DNA of 64,000 nt from Chrysomallon squamiferum (taxonomy: Eukaryota; Mollusca; Gastropoda; Neomphalida; Peltospiridae), in NCBI GenBank assembly GCA_012295275.1, contig CM022669.1:420911-484910 (forward strand). Direction: 5' to 3'. The notes under the pieces were generated by a model. It did not search any database and was not told the DNA's origin. It saw only the letters and a program-made list of their open reading frames with translations. A program made the position numbers and the translations under genes. Of this stretch, positions 1 through 18,690 are shown in pieces. Numbering within the stretch: the stretch's first letter is position 1; every line of letters begins with the position of its first letter.

Positions 1-946
1 GGAATGTTTTTTACAAAGTTATAATAACTGATCGAGTATGTGTTACACCACCCTACGGTTATCAGTATTCAATCATATCAAATTTTAGTACGAAATATAA
101 TACATTGGAAGTGAACGAAAAATGATTCTCTAGATGTAAAATAATCGCCCATTACTGAGAAAGATTCTGTGATACAAGTGTAGAGTTCACTAACTCTGAA
201 ACTAGTAATTATATTTCAATTTCTATAACCAGGAGAAAGGTAAATGATATTTTGGTCTGTCATCAGAATGAATTTTTTTGTTTCTTTTTACAATTCTTTA
301 GAAATTTAAAAGGAAGTATGATATAGTAAAATCAAGTAAAAATTGTTTTAGTAAAATGAAGTAAAATTTGTTGTAGTAAAATGAAGTAAAGATTGATGTA
401 ATAAAGTCAAGTAAAAATTGTTATAGTAAAATCAAATAAAATTTGTTATAGTAAAATCAAGTAAAAATGTTATAAAAAATAAAAAAATCAAAGTAACGAA
501 TTGAAATAGTAAAATAAAGCAAAAATTGTTATAGTAAAATCAAGTAAAAAGTCTGAGGCGTTATAAATAAAAAAAAATATACAAGTACAAACCAGACAAT
601 CACCCTTAAAAAGAAACAAACACAAAAAATAAATAAATAAATAAATAAATAATAAATAAATAAATAAATAAAATAAACAAAAAAATAAAATAAAATAAAA
701 AATAACACAAAAAACTCCCACAAAAAAACAATCACAAAAACAACATAACCCTTCCGCACCAAAACCTCTCCCCGAAAGAGAAACAGCTTTGGACTAAGTT
801 ACTTTATTCTTCAACACTAACATTATCATTAACAATACCAGCAATATTATTAAAAATATCGTTAACAACATCATTAACCATATCCTAAAAATATCATCGA
901 CAATGTCATTAGAACGACGACTAACAACGTCATTAGCAACGGTTAC
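1..946. other. AT-rich intronic sequence of the adenylate cyclase gene
   Basis: Holds imperfect repeats of a gtaaaatcaagtaaaaattg-like unit (about 320-560) and an (AAAT)n run (about 627-680). No coding signal seen; the short open frames here are low-complexity. Confidence 0.6.
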
Positions 947-5845
<4,899 letters not shown>

Positions 5846-6561
5846 CAGATACTAACAAGTTTTCTTTCTTTAGAAAATCAGCATCTGTATATTGAACAAA
5901 TTTTACTTTATTATTTATTTTTTTTATTTTTTTATTTTTTATGTTGTTGTAAAGATTGAACTCTCTTCAGCTTTATTTTTTTTTCCCTTTAATCCATTAT
6001 AACTAAAACAGCGACGTGTTTCTGGTCACATTGAAACTGAAAAAACGTAGAATCACAAAACTCACACAATACGACTCTCGTTAGACTGTGTGTGGCAGTT
6101 GTCAACACAGTTCTGACAGTGGTCACGGTACAGTTATTTCTGGATTGTATGTGCTTGACTGCTAGTTCGTCACGCCATTTTGTCTGTGAAATGTTTCGCT
6201 GTTAAACATTTCTTCTTGTCATTTCATCTTTCCATACTTGTTTTGTTTCTTTCGTAATTTTTTTCAGTAATAATCTTTTAACAGTTGACATCTAGCTGCA
6301 AAAAATAAATAAATAAATAAATAAATAAAAAAATAAAATAATTAAAATAATAAAAAAATTATAATAAAAAAATTAATTAATAAAAAAAATAATAATAAAA
6401 AAAAAAATACAAAAAAATTAATTAATAAATAAAAAATGAATAACTGATTTTATTATAACAGTCATACTTATTTGACTTAAGCAGTCCAAAAATTATAAAT
6501 ATGATCTTTTTTAACTCTTACTGTCGTCAGCAAAAGAAAAATTTCACACACAGAGAATTAT

Positions 6562-7563
6562 TGTTAACAGATGTATTACTGTATCATTCGTACTATTGTT
6601 AACTGTAGTATTACTGTATCATTCGTACTATTGTTAACTGTAGTATTACTGTATCATTCGTACTATCGTTAACTGTAGTATTACTGTATCATTCGTACTA
6701 TTGTTAACTGTAGTATTACTGTATCATTCGTACTATTGTTAACTGTAGTATTACTGTATCATTCGTACTATTGTTAACTGTAGTTTTAGTGTATCATTCG
6801 TATTATTGTTAACTGTAGTTTTAGTGTATCATTCGTACTACTGTTAACTGTAGTTTTACTGTATCATTCGTACTACTGTTAACTGTAGTTTTAGTGTATC
6901 ATTCGTGTTATTGTTAACTGTAGTTTTAGTGTATCATTCGTACTACTGTTAACTGTAGTATTAGTGTATCATTCGTACTACTGTTAACTGTAGTATTAGT
7001 GTATCATTCGTACTACTGTTAACTGTAGTATTAGTGTATCATTCGTACTACTGTTAACTGTAGTATTAGTGTATCATTCGTACTACTGTTAACTGTAGTA
7101 TTAGTGTATCATTCGTACTACTGTTAACTGTAGTATTACTGTATCATTCGTACTACTGTTAACTGTAGTATTAGTGTATCATTCGTACTACTGTTAACTG
7201 TAGTATTACTGTATCATTCGTACTACTGTTAACTGTAGTATTAGTGTATCATTCGTACTACTGTTAACTGTAGTATTACTGTATCATTCGTACTACTGTT
7301 AACTGTAGTATTAGTGTATCATTCGTACTACTGTTAACTGTAGTATTAGTGTATCATTCGTACTACTGTTAACTGTAGTATTACTGTATCATTCGTACTA
7401 CTGTTAACTGTAGTATTAGTGTATCATTCGTACTACTGTTAACTGTAGTATTACTGTATCATTCGTACTATTGTTAACTGTAGTATTAGTGTATCATTCG
7501 TACTACTGTTAACTGTAGTATTAGTGTATCATTCGTACTACTGTTAACTGTAGTATTAGTGTA
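6562..7563. repeat. 35-bp minisatellite, about 28 copies
   Basis: Tandem array with a 35-bp period; each unit has gtatcattcgtact, gttaactgtagt and a variable attact/attagt core. Units differ by single bases (tattg versus tactg, tact versus tagt), and neighbouring variants are clustered, as expected from local unit duplication. Confidence 0.95.
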
Positions 7564-9220
7564 GCATAGCTGTAGAGTTAGTCACAGTAACAGTAGCAGA
7601 GTGTAATGAATGAGAGTATTAATAACAGCAACAGAAAAGTGAAGTAGCAAATGAAGTAGTAGTAGTTGTTGTGTTGGTGATAGCAGTAGTGGTTGAAGTA
7701 GTGGTGGCGTATAAAGGTAAATTATTTTTGTTATGTCTATTTATTGATTAATAAATATCTACGTATTGTTATTATTATCATCATTATTATTATTATTTAC
7801 ATGTAAACCGTGATAATGATAATAACAAGATTATTTAGATATCAGTGATGCTATTATCATAAACTGTAATTATTTTTACAGTATTTGCTTTAAGAATGCT
7901 GTTTCACTACAGTAACAAAGGTTTAGAAAGGATTATATGTATTAGCTGGCACATCACGCTAAAATGTTTTAAAGATTTCCTGTACATCTTGTAAAGCTTT
8001 TCTTGTCTAGTTAATAACGTTCAGAAAAGTAAATAAATGGCGACCTCTTCGTTAATGGATGTCGTCTGCATCAAGTCTTAATGGACACGAGAACAGAGAA
8101 AGTTAAACAAATCTAAATGTAGATCACGTGTTTCAGAAAGAATCACTTTTTCAGTGATGTTAAAATCTAGTAAATACTAATATACGTTTTGTCAGTTCAT
8201 AGTTGAATGATTGCCATGAAGAACAAAGAGACACAAAAAAGAGAAAACGATGGCTGTCTTTTTCTTTTTTTTTTTTTTTTTGGTTTTGGTGAGTTTCTGA
8301 CGACAGTTTTGCTGTTTTGTTGTTGAAGGTTTTTTTTTTGCGGAGGTTTGTTTCTTTCTTTCTTTAATTTTATTATTTTCTTTTAAATTATTTTATGACC
8401 AACTGTACTTAGGGTATGTCTCCATATCTTGACCCAGAGGAAAAAAAAAAAAGAAAGAACCTTTGCCGTGACATAATGTAGAAAAAGCAATAATTATACA
8501 AAATTGACTTAAAGTTGTAACATTAAATAAATGATACAGAATCTCTCTGTGTTTGCTTTTTACACATTTTATGAACAGTAAGTTGTACACTTATTATCAC
8601 GTGTATTTATCATTTACACAAATCTAGTGTTCTCGCTCTCTCCCATGTGCAAGTCTAACTGATTTAAATAATAACTGTTTAATATATCATAAAAAAAAAA
8701 TCAAATAACATAAAAAATCAAATTTAATTTTAAAAAAATCAAATCAAATCAAAAACAGAAACACTAACAACATACAAACAAAAACAAAACAAAACGATAA
8801 AAAATACGAAAAAGAAAAAACATGACTAAAATAACAACAGCAAAATCCACGACAACGATGGTAAAAAGGAACTGAACAGACTGCCGGATTAACCTATGAC
8901 AAAAGTAGTGTATGTTAAGGGTTCCGCGTTGTCTAAGACGCTGCACTAAAAACTTACCAGTGACTGCAGAAATCTCGTCTGGTACACTTCACTGTTCACG
9001 CGTCAAGCCAGGATGAAATAAAAACTCAGGCCAAATTTAGAAAACGTAAATTTGAAATTGTACTTTTGTTACTTTTGACATCTGAAACTGATACATAAAT
9101 CTAATTAATAATAATACTACTGAAGTGTCAGTCATATCTGTCGTATTATTTATCAGTACAGCGAATGAAAAAAATTAATTACGTTACTATGCACGTAAAT
9201 AATATGTTGTCGTGGCCACC

Positions 9221-9303
9221 ATATTGTTGTAGTGATATTTTATATAAATAATATCACTACAACAATATATATATATATATATGATATCACTACAACAATA
9301 TAT
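9221..9303. repeat. 19-bp perfect inverted repeat plus a third copy
   Basis: Arms at 9221-9239 and 9250-9268 are perfect reverse complements around a 10-nt AT loop. The right arm is copied again at 9283-9303 after an (AT)n run. No flanking duplication or transposase was identified. Confidence 0.8.
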
Positions 9304-9609
9304 ATTGTTTAAAATTGATAAAAAGAAACAAATTGTGGCAATATTTTGTTTTGTTATTTATTTATTCATTTATTTGTTTTTTGTTTTTAAAATTAAGTTC
9401 CATTACAAATCCAGATTTGAATGCGCATTTTACATTTTTTCTCATGTAGTTTTTGTTTCAGTTTATAAGCGATGTCATGTTCCTGACTCAGCTAACAATA
9501 GAATGACCCAGATGAAAATATTTTTTTTTAAAACAAAAACAACAACAACAACTACTACTCATAATAATATTAGTAATAATAATAGTGGTAGCAGTAGTAG
9601 TAGTAGCAG

Positions 9610-9641
<32 letters not shown>

Positions 9642-9745
9642 TTCAGCAGTAGCAGTAATACTAATAAAATCAAGCCATTATCACGAAACGTTACGACCAC
9701 CAGGTTGTGGGCTGCACTTTCAGAAATGATATTTTCCCGAGTGTT

Positions 9746-10200
9746 CATTAAATATACATACAACAAGTGAGAAGATTATCAGATAAACTCGTGTATTAAA
9801 TATACATACAACAAGTGAGAAGATTATCAGATAAACTCTGTATTAAATATACATACAACAAGTGAGAAGATTATCAGATAAACTCGTGTGTTAAATATAC
9901 ATACAACAAGTGAGAAGATTATCAGATAAACTCGTGTATTAAATATACATACAACAAGTGAGAAGATTATCAGATAAACTCGTGTATTAAATATACAGAT
10001 AAACTCGTGTGTTAAATATACATACAACAAGTGAGAAGATTATCAGATAAACTCGTGTATTAAATATACATACAACAAGTGAGAAGATTATCAGATAAAC
10101 TCGTGTGTTAAATATACATACAACAAGTGAGAAGATTATCAGACAAACTCTGTATTAAATATACATACAACAAGTCAGAAGATTATCAGATGAACTAGTG
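9746..10200. repeat. About 48-bp minisatellite
   Basis: Tandem units of ttaaatatacatacaacaag followed by tgagaagattatcagataaa and ctcgtgt, roughly nine copies, with one shortened unit near 9990-10010. Noncoding. Confidence 0.93.
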
Positions 10201-10559
10201 TATTAAAGTCAGACTATGTCTGTAATAGTGAAATGAGAGGAAAGACAAACTGTAATATTACTTTGTTTAACCTATACACTGCGAAATAAAAATTTAAATA
10301 AATAAAAAAATAAACAAACAAATAAGTAAATAAATAAATATATTGTAGTTGTTGTTGCTGCTGCAGCTACTGCGACTGTTGGGGTTGAGTTGAAGTTGTG
10401 GTGGCAGTAGTAACGGACTACAAAGTTTTTGTATTTACAGTAACCGCAGATTTTACTCGCTCAGTTTGATTTAACTGTGATTAGGAGGAGAAACACGAAA
10501 ACAGGGAGGAGAGATTTAAACAATATACAAAAATAATAATCAAAACATCAAAATAATAA

Positions 10560-10625
10560 TAATAATATTAACAACAACAACAACAACAACAAGCAGAATA
10601 ATAGTAGTAATCGTAGTGGTAGTAA

Positions 10626-10698
<73 letters not shown>

Positions 10699-10900
10699 TA
10701 ATCACACGAACAACAAGAAGAACAAAAACAACAAAAACAATATCACCACTACTACAACAACAAAAACAGCAGCTACAGCAGCAAAAGTAACAACAATAAT
10801 ATAGTAATAATAATATTAACTAAAACAAAACCACCAACAACAACAACAGTAATAACAACAACACTAATAATAATAATAATAATAATAATAACCAGTGTCA
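10560..10900. repeat. Trinucleotide-rich block (TAG)n(TAA)n(CAA)n
   Basis: Runs of AAC/CAA, TAG (about 10619-10662), TAA (about 10662-10695) and further AAT/CAA stretches. Low-complexity; no gene. Confidence 0.92.
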
Positions 10901-10958
10901 TCAACAACAACAACGACGACGACATCAACAACCAAAGCAAAGAACACAATGCACTGAC

Positions 10959-11094
10959 CTGTGTGAGACAACGACGTCGTTAGCGAGGCTGTGATACTCG
11001 CGTCTCGCTAGCTTCCTGGTCACGCGAAATGTAGCCACATCCCAAGTGTCTCTGTCACAGCGAGCTAATTTGAAAAACCAGTAATCGATACTTT
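10959..11094 (-). CDS. Orphan coding-like exon, unknown protein
   Basis: Minus strand: acceptor CTCTGACAG, then an open frame encoding SIDYWFFKLARCDRDTWDV, ATFRVTRKLARREYHSLAND and VVVSH up to donor CAG/GTCAGTG. It is 136 nt, entering in phase 1 and leaving in phase 2, with balanced amino-acid composition and higher GC than the surrounding repeats. No family recognised. It could be an upstream exon of the adenylate cyclase: its phase would allow joining to AAG/A inside exon 5153-5845, but the pyrimidine tract there is poor. It could also belong to an unseen gene. Confidence 0.45.
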
Positions 11095-12168
11095 CTGTCA
11101 GAGTCCGCTCTTAGTTAGCAGTTAATTGTTAGATCATTAGTAAGATTATTAAAGTAGTCAAATAAGATAATCATATTAAAAATAAACAGCGCTGTTTTTT
11201 TCTTTTTATTCTTCCATTGAGGTACGTTGTGTTTTTTTCTTCCTTCTTCCTTGCCTTTTCTCGTCTTAATTTAGTTAAATTAATCAATTAATTTGTTTGT
11301 TTAATGATTTCTTTGTAAATATATTTACTTGTTTCTTGTTTGTTTATTTGTATTTTTGTTTATTTTATTTATGTTTTTTTTTTAAATCTATCTATCTTTA
11401 TTTATTTATTCATTCTTTCATTCATTCGTTTGATTGTTTGTTTGTTTGTTTATTTGTTTATTTGTATTTTTGTTTATTTTATTTTATTTTATTTTTTTAT
11501 CTATCTATCTTTATTTATTTATTCATTCGTTCATTCATTCGTTTGATTGTTTGTTTGTTTGTTTACTTATTTACTTATTTATTTATTGCTTAAATTCATT
11601 AACAGGTTTTTGTTTTAACAATTTTCAACTTTATTTTTCCAAGACGGTAATGACACTTAACAGGAAGTGAGTATGTTAAATAGTTTAAATTTTTTTTTTA
11701 ATTGTTATTTCATATATTTCTGCTTTGAAATTTTCTGGTTGTATTTTTTTGTTTGTTTTTTAAATTAATATCAGTTGCTGCACAAATCATCACTTGTAAA
11801 AGAAATAACAACGAAGTCTTTGTCAGTGTTTTTAAACTGCTTCAGCGCCAACGGCCTCGAGTCGGTGTCACGTGATTTATTTCATTACATTTCTCGTCTT
11901 TCAACTTCTTATACATATGTGTTATGAATGTCTGTATGTGTGCGTGTGTGTGTGTGTGTGTGCGTGCGTGTGTGTGTGCACGTGTGTGCGAACTTCTCTG
12001 TTTCACATTTGAAAAAATATAAAACAACCCATTAATTTTATTGATGTTTTTGAACATCATGACAAATTTGTAAAGAAAGCTTATGATGATAAAGAAAATC
12101 AATATAAAACAATATATTATAATTTTAATGTTTTGTATTACATTAAATAAAATTATTAAACAGCACAT

Positions 12169-12474
12169 TTAGAAACATTTTGTGATTTCTGTAAGTATAG
12201 AAACAACATAAATATCTGAGTAAATTAAACCATTCACGCCTCCGGTTTCATTCACCATGAACTGATTTCTTTCTCCCAAGAGAATCCATCTAACTGTTTT
12301 CGGAATCAAGGTCTGTATAAGAACTGTATGATCCAAGCAGACTAGGACTGCACTCATGTGCCCTGTTTGTTCGTACAAACTCATTCTTACTTTGGTCTTC
12401 TTTATTACCTGTAAATTACTACAACATGCTACTTTAATTTCGTCTTCTGTAACTTTTAATAGATTAGAACTCAT
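12169..12474 (-). CDS. Uncharacterised 101-codon open frame (may be chance)
   Basis: An uninterrupted ATG-to-stop frame, not low-complexity, beginning MSSNLLKVTEDEIKVACCSN and ending SILTEITKCF. No signal peptide or known motif seen. An internal CAG/GTAATA could serve as a donor after residue 21, so it might instead be a first exon. No homology recognised; chance ORF remains likely in AT-rich DNA. Confidence 0.2.
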   Translation of the reverse strand: MSSNLLKVTEDEIKVACCSNLQVIKKTKVRMSLYEQTGHMSAVLVCLDHTVLIQTLIPKTVRWILLGERNQFMVNETGGVNGLIYSDIYVVSILTEITKCF

Positions 12475-13149
12475 TTGTATCCTGCTGTATTTGAAGAAAC
12501 AAAATGATTGGAACTAAGTTTGAGAAAGTTATAAATTGAAGGTGAATGAGACAATACTGAGTACAGCATTGAAATGCTTTTTATTGTTATTTGCTTTCTT
12601 TGAGCAGGCTGGTACCAGCAGAAACATTTACAATTGTTTGCGTTCTGTGATGTCCATTAGGAAACAAAAAAATGGAAATAGCAAAGCAAAATTTATAAAA
12701 CATAAAACCTTTTATAACTGCAGATAAAGTGCGTTCATTTCATAAGCTATCGAAAGAAAAATATGGATTAACTAATTACTTCCTTTTTGGCTTTTCGTGG
12801 ATTTAATGGAGTTTCTCGTTTTAAGTAGAAGATATATTTATAACTGCCAGCTGGGATTTTCTACGTTTTAGAATAAGTCGAATTCTGTTTGAAATATATT
12901 TTCTGTTCTCACAAGATTTAGTATTATATAAGATCAGACGAAATTATGAAACGATAGCGTGATTAATACCCTTTTAATAAAAAAAGAAATGTTTGGTCTT
13001 TGAAAAAAACTTTTAAGAATAAAACTAAATAAATAAATAACTAGTGTAAATATATTATTCAAAAGATGAAAAGGAAAGGAAAAAATGATTTTTTAACACC
13101 TCACTGTTAAAACAAGTCTGTCGGTTGTTAATAAGTTTTATAACTCATC

Positions 13150-14066
13150 GTGTTTGACATTAATTATATATATATACAACACTGACGTTAAATATATACA
13201 TAATAACACTGACATGTTAAATACATACATAATAAAACTGACATATTAATTATATACAACACTGACATATTAAATACATACATAACAAAACTCACATATT
13301 AAATACATACATAATAACACTGACATATTAAATACACACATAATAACACTGACATATTAAATACATACATAATAACACTGACATATTAAATACATACATA
13401 ATAACACTGACATGTTAAATACATACATAATAACACTGACATATTAATTATATACAACACTGACATGTTAAATACATACATAATAACACTGACATATTAA
13501 TTATATACAACACTGACATGTTAAATACATACATAATAACACTGACATATTAAATACATACATAATAAAACTGACATGTTAAATACATACATAACAAAAC
13601 TGACATATTAATTATATACATAATAACACTGACATATTAAATACATACATAACAAAACTGACATGTTAAATGCATACATAACAAAACTGACATATTAATT
13701 ATATACATAATAAAACTGACCATATTAATTAAATACATAATAAAACTGACATATTAATTATATACATAATAAAACTGACATATTAATTATATACATAACA
13801 AAACTGACATATTAATTATATACATAATAAAACTGACATATTAATTATATACAACACTGACATGTTAAATACATACATAATAAAACTGACATATTAATTA
13901 TATACAACACTGACATGTTAAATACATACATAATAACACTGACATATTAATTATATACAACACTGACATGTTAAATACATACATAATAACTGACATACTA
14001 ATTATATACAACACTGACATGTTAAATACATACATAACAAAACTGACATATTAAATATAGACAAAA
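13150..14066. repeat. About 29-bp AT-rich minisatellite
   Basis: More than 30 interleaved units of two types: tgacatattaaatacataca with taataacac or taacaaaac, and tgacatattaattatataca followed by acac. The alternation of the two types suggests higher-order duplication. Confidence 0.93.
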
Positions 14067-14261
14067 CTTTGACGTGACTAATAGAGGTGATGCACAACCT
14101 CCCATTTTGCCTACAGCTAATTTGATCAAATATGACTCATAACTACCACTAATACTAATACTACTTGGAACTACTACTATAATAATTATAGTTACTTGTA
14201 ATATGTAAAGTTGTAATAATAATGATAGTAGTTGCAGTAAAGGTATTATTATTATTATTAT

Positions 14262-14296
<35 letters not shown>

Positions 14297-14846
14297 TATA
14301 AAGTAAAAATAACAAGAAAAAAACATTTAAGCAAAAATGAATATCGTTCTAGAAGAGTGTTTTACTAGTATTGAGACTGATACGTGTTTTTGTTCAGGTT
14401 AATTAAGTGTAGTTCAGAAGTTGTGTCAATCAGGGCGGACTATTCAAGACATTCAAATGTTTCTTCGAGTTCACGTGACTTTTGAAATGTGATAGGTGTT
14501 TCTTCACAGCTGTGTACATCACAAAACAAAGCGATGGATGAACGGACAGCTAGCTGTATGAGACAGACAACAAATGAGATGAAGAAAGAAAGAAGATAGG
14601 GAAATGTATCTAGTAAAACAGCGTTTGTGGTTCAGATATAAATATTGATTTACAAATGTGTTTACTGTTGTTTGCGTATGTGTCAGACACGTGTGTATGA
14701 ATATATGTGTGTATGCATATTATAGTGTGTGTATTCGTGTGTTTGTGTATGTATGTATGTATGTATGTATATATGTATGTATGTATCTGTATTATGGTAT
14801 ATGTGTGTATATGTATGTGTGTGTGTATATTTGTTTGTGTGTGTGG

Positions 14847-14887
<41 letters not shown>

Positions 14888-16019
14888 ATTTTAACGGGTT
14901 GAAGTAACGTAATACATATCCTAAAATAATAAAGGTTTGAAATTTATAAAGTAAATATTATATTCAAAATGGACGTTGTGCAACCTGATCCAGGTCAATG
15001 TGTATACAATGAATACAAAACCTAAATCCAAACTGACAATAAAACTGAAATATGGACCGAAAATGTTCATTTGAAGATGAATATTCCTTTTCAAAATTTC
15101 CACCGGCACCGATTTATCTTCTGAACACTAGCAGTTCATAATCATTTCTTGTTCTTTACCAGCTCAGGCTGCCTTTCTATTCTGGGATTTTTTTTTTTTT
15201 TTTATAGGTGCGTTCTGCGTACGTGCGTACTGCGTGCGTCTGTGTTGGTGTAATAACAGTTAATTCTTTAGCTAATTAAGTAAAATATAGTTGTGTTCCG
15301 TTTTCAGTATTGATGAAGAATTCAATATTGACATCTGACTTTTTATACTGACCTCATTCAGTTCACTCTGTAATACATTAACCCAGATTAGAAGCGATTT
15401 AAGCCAACATGATAAAAAATTAAAACGAAAGCTATGAACAAACAGCAGAGATACGTTTCAGCGTGAAGAGATGTTATTACTGACAATCACAGAATCCACG
15501 CGGGTGTTAATGTCCATCACCGGCTTGTTAGACTGATTGATATTGTCTCTTACGTTATTCAAACAGAAAGAAAGACAAAAATGGGCAGTGGAATAAAATG
15601 GAAAGAATAAAAGAATACAAAAAGACGGTGGTATTAAATCAAAAGAGAAAGAATGAACAAAGTAGGATCAAAAATAAAAATAAATACCAGTTGTTCAGAA
15701 CTAAACATTTTTTTTTAGGCAACTATTTCTGATTTATTTGATTTTTTTCTCTTTTAACCACCTTATCTGACCATCATATCAGAACACGACACCGCAAACA
15801 CTTCGAGGTATCGAGAATTTGTTATCGTATTTTTCGAGTAAATAAAGACTTAATTAACAATTAATTGCTTTATGTTTCCCCAGGATAAAAATAATTTTAT
15901 CGATTCTTATTTTTATCATTTTGTTTACTTACTCTTCTTAACCAGCATTTATTTTTGTTATAAAAACGATTTTAAATTTGAAATTAATAACATACTTCCA
16001 GTTCTTTTACTTGAAACGT

Positions 16020-16020
16020 T

Positions 16021-16104
<84 letters not shown>

Positions 16105-16206
16105 CCAACCCATACATACCTATACGCATTCATGCTTCACTCTATCAAACACACACACACACAAACACACACACAAACACACGCACACACACACACACAC
16201 ACACGC
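16020..16206. repeat. (TC)n then (CA)n microsatellites
   Basis: Pure TC from about 16022 to 16103, then CA-rich sequence 16146-16206. Confidence 0.95.
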
Positions 16207-17107
16207 TCACATTATAATGCTCTACAGCTATACGCAGACACATACATACACAGACACACACATATACGCACACATGGTACATGCTATAATTAATGATTCT
16301 GTAATACAATCGACAAAGCAAACAATAAATAACATTGTGCAAACGCTTGTGTAACTAGGCAACGCAAAACATACCCAACCAGTACTGTTTACCACACAAA
16401 ACCCCCACAGATAATGAATAACAAAATATCAATATGCCAAAGTCAAGTATAACACAAAGATTTAAAAACGAAAAGCAGAAGAGCAGAAAAGAATCAATAT
16501 AAATATATGTGTGTGTGTATATACGTGTATGTGTATATGTGTTTGTGTATGTATGTGTATGTGTGTGTGTATGTATATATATATATATATATATATGTTT
16601 GTATGTATGTGTGTATGTATTATGTAAATGTGTGTGTGAGTGTATATATCATTAAGAATTAAAATTAATACCTTTTAGAAAATTATCACTCACTCTAGTA
16701 AATTATGTACAAGTTTCACGTATTAATCAGAACTGAATTTAATTTAGAAAGATTTAGTTTAGGCTTCAGGACAGAGAACTGGACAGACAAGAAACAGGAC
16801 AAACACGTTTCGTACTGAATGATTTCTGTGTTTGTTAAATCAAATACAAGACTCGTACCTCATCATTTCCACTTCACAAACTCCTATTCGTTAAGAGATG
16901 TCAGGAACTATGTGTAATAACACATTTGCTTCTAGTAAATTATATAAAATATTCTAGGTGTTGACAAAGAGAAACGTTCGCCAGAAGAAAATGATTCTTA
17001 CTGAAGATGTTTTGCAGTATGTTCCCAAAACTGGCATTCTCCAGATTAGGTAGTCGGTGAGGTGTTGTAATCCGTTTCCAGAAATGGGAAAACAGGCGTC
17101 AGCAATT

Positions 17108-17370
17108 AAGGCCAATTTAGACGCATGGGGATAACGAGATGTGTGAAGAACAGAGATTAACCTTAATGAGCAGTGAAGTAGAAATAGAGATAGCAAGACA
17201 AATTAATGTTTGGAGACACGAAATTAATGTTATATCTAAGTAAAATTTGGAGACAGGAAATACTTCCAATTTAGACGTATGGGGTTAACGAGAACAATTA
17301 AGAGATGTATGAAGAGGGTAGCCAGAGTAGAGAGAGGCTGCAAGGAAATTAATGTTATAACGTAAGATTT
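17108..17370. repeat. Imperfect tandem duplication
   Basis: The stretch ccaatttagacgcatgggga, with following aacgagatg and ggagac motifs, recurs about 160 bases later (17269 onward) in diverged form, as does aaattaatgttat. Two units visible; noncoding. Confidence 0.6.
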
Positions 17371-18454
17371 GGAGACCTATATAAATACTACACAGTCATG
17401 ATGATTGTAATGTTTGATCGTAATTAATTCCCTTTGTTATTGCTTTGATCACCCATCAATGGTCAACCGTCAATGACGATTAATCGTCAGTGGTACCGGG
17501 AACATCAGCTAAGGTGATGGGCCATCAATTAAGGTGACGGAACACCAATTAGTAAGGGTGAGCAATAAACTGACAGAAATGGAACAACTGGCGTGTCCAG
17601 TTAAGATGTGTTATAATCTCACTGCCAGAATCGGGACTAAACCGTTTTTGCCATTCAAAGGACCTTCACCAAAATATTTCTGTATATTATAGAAACTGCT
17701 AAAAACAAATATTATAAATGTATGTCATATGTCAGTATATATATATATTGACAAACCTCTTTGCAAATTCAAGAATAAACACAGACACACACACACACAC
17801 ACATCCATACACAGCCACACCCAACACAAACACCCATACTCCTCCCTACACAAACACACATACATACAAACATACTTTAGATGATTTCATTTTTTTCTTT
17901 CTTTATTTATTTGTATTTACTTACTTTCTTCTTTATTATTGTTTCTATTTTTTTTTTGTGGGGGAAAATATTTATATATTTTCTCCGTTACTGTTTTTGT
18001 TTTGTACATATAATTTTTTATTTGTTACTTTGTTACAACAAGAGAAAGCTATAAATGGTTATCCTCTAATAATAATAATAATGATGATGATGATGATGAC
18101 AATTATGATGATTATGATGAAATCAAAATAATTATGATGATGATGATAATATACCATTAAATAAAAGTTATTATGACATTAATGACATCAATAACAAAAA
18201 AAATCAGATGATTTCTTATACTAATTGAGGCGATTTATTATTATTTTATTTTTTCCCTTTTTTTCTTTAGTTAATTTGTTCTTTTCTTAGTAAATGATTT
18301 TATAATATGTTATTCAGCTCAGGATAACGTAGTCGACGAAAGATTTAATTTCCATTTCTGAAAAAAAACATATTCCTGACTACACATCAATAAAAGCTTT
18401 CACGAACTGTTTATTAAAATATATTAAAGATTTGAGTTGCTAGGTTTCCCCCAA

Positions 18455-18690
18455 AAGAAAATGGGTATGTATAAAGAAGATGGGTATGTATAAAGAAGGT
18501 GGGTGTGTACAAAGAAGGTGGGTATGTATAAAAAAGGTGGGTGTGTACAAAGAAGGTGGGTGTGTACAAAGAAGGTGGGTATGTATAAAAAAGGTGGGTG
18601 TGTACAAAGAAGGTGGGTATGTATAAAAGAAGGTGGGTGTGTACAAAGAAGGTGGGTGTGTATAAAAAAAGGTGGGTGTGTACAAAGATG
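18455..18690. repeat. 19-20-bp minisatellite (aggtgggtgtgtacaaaga)
   Basis: About a dozen units alternating between ggtgggtgtgtacaaagaa and ggtgggtatgtataaaaaa. Open frames across it on both strands are repeat artefacts. Confidence 0.93.

Larger units (their letters stand above)
5846..10958. other. Spacer with no recognised gene
   Basis: AT-rich sequence containing the 35-bp minisatellite (6562-7563), a perfect hairpin (9221-9268), a 48-bp minisatellite (9746-10200) and trinucleotide runs (9545-9650, 10560-10900). If the cyclase has upstream untranslated exons they would lie here, but none can be called. Confidence 0.5.

Noticed and set aside
16954-17196. 80-codon minus-strand frame with mixed composition
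   Set aside because: It overlaps an imperfect tandem duplication, has no splice or promoter context, and no recognisable family.
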